A DNA stretch of 64,000 nt from Streptomyces sp. A3M-1-3 (GTDB lineage Bacteria > Actinomycetota > Actinomycetes > Streptomycetales > Streptomycetaceae). The translations under genes were made by a program, and so were the position numbers. Of the stretch, positions 61,646-64,000 are shown piece by piece (the stretch's first letter is position 1; each line of letters starts with the position of its first letter). The DNA lies in contig NZ_JANAVP010000017.1 of the NCBI RefSeq assembly GCF_024213665.1, forward strand, positions 62,001-126,000, given 5' to 3'. The notes under the pieces are model-generated. The model ran no database searches and was not told the origin of the DNA. It worked only from the letters and a program-made list of their open reading frames with translations.

Positions 61646-62806
61646 GTGGACGTCCAGGGCACGGTGGCGGCAGGCTTCGAGCCGGTCAGGGACGCGTTCG
61701 TACGCAACTTCGAGCAGCGCGGCGAGCGCGGCGCCGCGGTCGCCGTCTACCGGGACGGGCGCAAGGTCGTCGACCTGTGGGGCGGCACGCGCGATGTGGA
61801 CGGCACCGACCCGTGGGCCGTCGACACTGCGCAGATCGTGCGGTCCGCGACGAAGGGGGTGGCGGCGGCTGTGCCGTTGCTGCTCCACCAGCGGGGGCAG
61901 CTGGACCTGGATGCGCCGGTGGGTACTTACTGGCCGGAGTTCAAGGCGGGCGGCAAGGAGCGGGCGCTCGTACGGCACCTGCTGTCGCACCGCGCGGGCG
62001 TGCCGGTGCTCGACCGGCCGCTGACGATGGCGGAGGCGGCGGACGGCGAGAGCGGGCCGCTCGCGGTCGCCGCGCAGCAGGCGGTCTGGGAGCCTGGCAC
62101 GGACCACGGATACCACGCGCAGACGTACAGCTGGCTGCTCGGCGAGCTGGTCCGCCGGGTCACCGGGCGGAGCATCGGGCGGCTGGTCGCGGAGGAGATC
62201 GCGGGCCCATTGGGGCTGGACTTCTGGATAGGTCTGCCGCCGGAGGAAGCCCACCGGGCGGGCCGTGTCGGTCCGGTCGAGGAGCCTGCGGGGGGCGCGG
62301 GGCAGCTGCGGCTGCGCCCCAAGCGGAGCGTCTCGGACGCCTACCGGGATCCGGAGTCCCTCACCCGCCGGGCGTTCGGGGCCATAGATCCACTCCCGGA
62401 CGAGAACGACCCGGCGTACCGGGCCGCCGAACTGCCCGCCTCCGCGGGCATCTCGACGGCCCGCGCGCTGGCCCGTTTCTACGCCGCGACGATCGGTGAG
62501 GTCGACGGCCACCGGCTCTTCGCCCCTGCGACGCTGACGCTGGCCCGCACGGAGGAGTCCGCGGGCCCGGACCGGGTGCTGCTGCCGGCCGCAGGCCGGT
62601 GGGCGGGGCAAGGCGCGCGGCAGGTCCGGGATGGGCCCGCCCCGGCCAAGCGGCCCGCCGGCCGGTGGGTGGCCAAGCGGCGCGGCCACTTCGCGGTCGG
62701 CCCGGCCCCGGCCAGGCGGCCGCCAGGCCGGTGGTCGGTGCGCAGTCGGCTCGGGAGGGGCCCGGCCAGCTCAGCGGCCGCAGGCCGGTGGGTGTTGGGC
62801 ACGTGA
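61646..62806 (+). CDS. Serine hydrolase, beta-lactamase/EstB family, with disrupted 3' end
   Basis: The first ~310 residues are a class C beta-lactamase-like esterase: VVDLWGG, the SATK catalytic motif (SxxK), LLSHRAGVP and the YSWLLGE motif at the Tyr position. After about 62585 the expected C-terminal segment with the HxG motif is replaced by repetitive Arg/Pro/Gly-rich sequence from 55-66-bp GC repeats, so the protein is probably inactive or altered. GTG 61646 has GGAGTGAG upstream; GTG 61634 and ATG 61590 are alternatives. Confidence 0.7.
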   Translation: MDVQGTVAAGFEPVRDAFVRNFEQRGERGAAVAVYRDGRKVVDLWGGTRDVDGTDPWAVDTAQIVRSATKGVAAAVPLLLHQRGQLDLDAPVGTYWPEFKAGGKERALVRHLLSHRAGVPVLDRPLTMAEAADGESGPLAVAAQQAVWEPGTDHGYHAQTYSWLLGELVRRVTGRSIGRLVAEEIAGPLGLDFWIGLPPEEAHRAGRVGPVEEPAGGAGQLRLRPKRSVSDAYRDPESLTRRAFGAIDPLPDENDPAYRAAELPASAGISTARALARFYAATIGEVDGHRLFAPATLTLARTEESAGPDRVLLPAAGRWAGQGARQVRDGPAPAKRPAGRWVAKRRGHFAVGPAPARRPPGRWSVRSRLGRGPASSAAAGRWVLGT

Positions 62807-62880
62807 CCGGTCCGCGACGGGCCGGACCCGGCTATCAGGCCGGTGGGGCCGAGGTGTGGCGACGTCAGTCGTGTCGGGCG
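62575..62880. repeat. Degenerate GC-rich tandem repeat, five units
   Basis: The core GGCCGGTGG recurs at 62594, 62660, 62726, 62783 and 62838 (spacing 66, 66, 57, 55), each preceded by GGGCCCG-GCC-like runs. It replaces the 3' end of the serine hydrolase gene. Confidence 0.75.
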
Positions 62881-63334
62881 TCCGCAGGGGCCGTGATCGT
62901 GTCCGGTTTGCCAGGATTTATGGCCTGCCTGCGGTCTCCCTCGGCCGCTTGATGGCAGCTCACCTCGGATTGGGCGTTGTGGTGGCACATCAGACGGCCG
63001 TCGGTCGCTGAGCCGGGGCCGGGCCACTCCCCGGAGTGGCCGCGCTCCCACCCACCGGCCCGAGGCCACTGAACAGAGCCCGCGCCGCCCGAGCAGCTGA
63101 TGTGCCGGGCCCCGCTCCCCGGGGCCGCCCGACACAAAGTTGCACCAGCGGGACGCGGCTCACTGTCAAGGGTGCAGCGAAGCGGAATCGCGCAGCGACG
63201 CGACGTAGGAGCGCCCTTTGCAGGGAGACGTGGCCCGCCATACTCACAAACCGGGCGGCCCCGGGTTTCCCGTCCGCCCCTCGCCCCTGGCGACCGTCAC
63301 CCCCCGCGCCCCGCGCCCCGCACCTCCGGCCAGC
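62881..63334. other. Gene-free GC-rich stretch
   Basis: No gene is recognised. It includes the inverted copy of the neighbouring repeat (63009-63065) and otherwise nothing identifiable. Confidence 0.5.
63009..63065. repeat. Inverted copy of the GC-rich repeat
   Basis: Read on the reverse strand it gives GGGCCGGTGGGTGG, then GCGCGGCCACT and GGCCCGGCCCCGGC, matching the unit at about 62658-62715. It contains a perfect dyad GGCCACTCC-cc-GGAGTGGCC (63022-63041). Confidence 0.7.
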
Positions 63335-63460
63335 TCAACTCACCTGCAGCATCAGGCCGATGCCCACCACCATCAGGCCCGCCGCCGCGATGCGGGGGCC
63401 GCCGAAGCGCTCCTTGAAGAAGAGCGCGCCGATCGCCGCGCCCACGATGATGCTAGTCAA
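63335..63460 (-). pseudogene. EamA/DMT exporter, C-terminal fragment
   Basis: Reverse-strand frame TSIIVGAAIGALFFKERF then GGPRIAAAGLMVVGIGLML and a stop is the last TM hairpin of EamA-family transporters (the FKE motif is typical). The rest of the gene is missing; similarity ends near 63460 at unrelated sequence. Confidence 0.75.
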
Positions 63461-63593
63461 TGCCTGTTTGGACGGTAATAACTTCGCTGGTCAGACAGGG
63501 TGGACGTCGGGCCAGACGCGAAACAGCCCCGTCCGGATGGTGGGTTCACTGGGTGCACCCGTTAGTCCCTGGCTGCGCGGATAGGCTCACCGC

Positions 63594-63926
63594 ATGACTG
63601 ACTTCTTGCAGGTGTCCACAGCAACGGAGAACCGTGAGGCCGCTGTCGAGCTGGCGCAGTCGGTGGTGTCGGCTCGGTTTGCGGCAGGGGCGCAAATCGT
63701 CGGGCCTGTGATTTCTGTGTTCTGGCATGAGGGTCAGTTCGGATCGGGGGAGGAGTGGCAGATCTTGTTCAAGATCCGTGCCGACGCCTACGCCGATCTT
63801 GAAGGGCACCTGTTGAAATATCACCCGTGGAAGAACCCAGAGGTCTCGGCAGTGCCGATCGTGTCCGGGTCCGCTGCCTACCTGCGCTGGGTGCAGACGA
63901 CAACCGCACCGGACGCTTCGGGCTGA
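63594..63926 (+). CDS. cutA: Divalent-cation tolerance protein CutA
   Basis: A 110-aa small trimeric ferredoxin-fold protein. VSTATENREAAVELAQSVVSARFAAGAQIVGPV opens it, then YHPWKNPEVSAVPI and YLRWV, all typical of CutA1. Its role in metal tolerance is poorly understood. ATG 63594. Length and motifs are normal, so it is intact despite the decay zone upstream. Confidence 0.92.
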   Translation: MTDFLQVSTATENREAAVELAQSVVSARFAAGAQIVGPVISVFWHEGQFGSGEEWQILFKIRADAYADLEGHLLKYHPWKNPEVSAVPIVSGSAAYLRWVQTTTAPDASG

Positions 63927-63930
63927 CGCG

Positions 63931-64000
63931 TCAGACTCCAGCCAGTTCCAGGACTTCGGCCACTGCCGGGAGCTCACGATGAGTGCTGAGCTGCCGCAGC
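63931..64000 (-). CDS. 3' end of a gene continuing beyond the window
   Basis: The reverse strand encodes LRQLSTHRELPAVAEVLELAGV and a stop at 63931. Too short to identify. Confidence 0.4.
   Translation of the reverse strand, partial: LRQLSTHRELPAVAEVLELAGV

Noticed and set aside
62479..63135. 218-aa reverse frame with GRLAGAGPS repeats
   Set aside because: It is the translation of the GC-rich repeat array, with no start context or conserved domain.

Overview
The window is a chromosomal segment of a Streptomyces-type actinomycete. The evidence is very high GC throughout, frequent GTG/TTG starts, an SsgA-like sporulation protein, a SepX/GlpR-type division protein, XRE-DUF5753 regulators, a stand-alone tricorn protease and several hairpin terminators without U-tracts. 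About 45 genes or gene remnants can be supported.

Region 1 (1-11,030) is conserved core: a CPA1 antiporter divergent from a large penicillin acylase, then 5-formyl-THF cyclo-ligase, and a tight forward run of galU, moeA/glp, moaC, moaB/mogA, rimJ-like GNAT and a three-TM membrane protein of the SepX/GlpR family, closed by tRNA-Ala(CGC). This order couples molybdenum-cofactor genes to a cell-division pair: gephyrin-like Glp and its membrane receptor.

Region 2 (11,030-29,880) is an accessory island right after the tRNA, flanked by two ~95-bp direct repeats that each carry a 41-bp palindrome. It holds a tyrosine recombinase-like protein translationally coupled to a DDE transposase, a divergent XRE regulator with a perfect palindromic operator, two divergent paralogous coiled-coil/winged-helix genes, a 1,462-aa secreted FG-GAP/lectin protein, a 2,095-aa secreted Rhs protein with a variable C-terminal tip, and two lipoprotein genes. 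The second lipoprotein gene is preceded by a remnant of another Rhs 3' end, so it looks like a displaced toxin-tip/immunity cassette.

Region 3 (29,880-38,210) lies between two copies of another repeat unit (a 91-bp block plus a Nudix-like gene). It holds a TrmB/LuxR-type regulator, an S8 subtilase with PKD domains, decayed amine oxidase and transposase fragments, and an oleate hydratase.

Region 4 (38,250-47,740): a PAS-GAF-PP2C-ATPase anti-sigma-type phosphatase, a CaiB-type CoA transferase, a GNAT, a methyltransferase next to a small protein with a Cys-rich tail, DUF6879 plus XRE-DUF5753, exonuclease III and a MerR regulator.

Region 5 (47,740-61,300): a three-gene operon (Baeyer-Villiger-type monooxygenase, alpha/beta hydrolase, SDR) divergent from MerR, a tricorn protease, a TetR-MMPL exporter pair with two matching operator palindromes, an SsgA-like protein and an ECF-type Ni/Co transporter (M/N fusion, Q, O) behind a Nur-like box.

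Region 6 (61,300-64,000) is a decay zone: an ohr fragment, a serine hydrolase whose 3' end runs into 55-66-bp GC-rich tandem and inverted repeats, an EamA exporter fragment, an intact cutA and the 3' end of one more gene.
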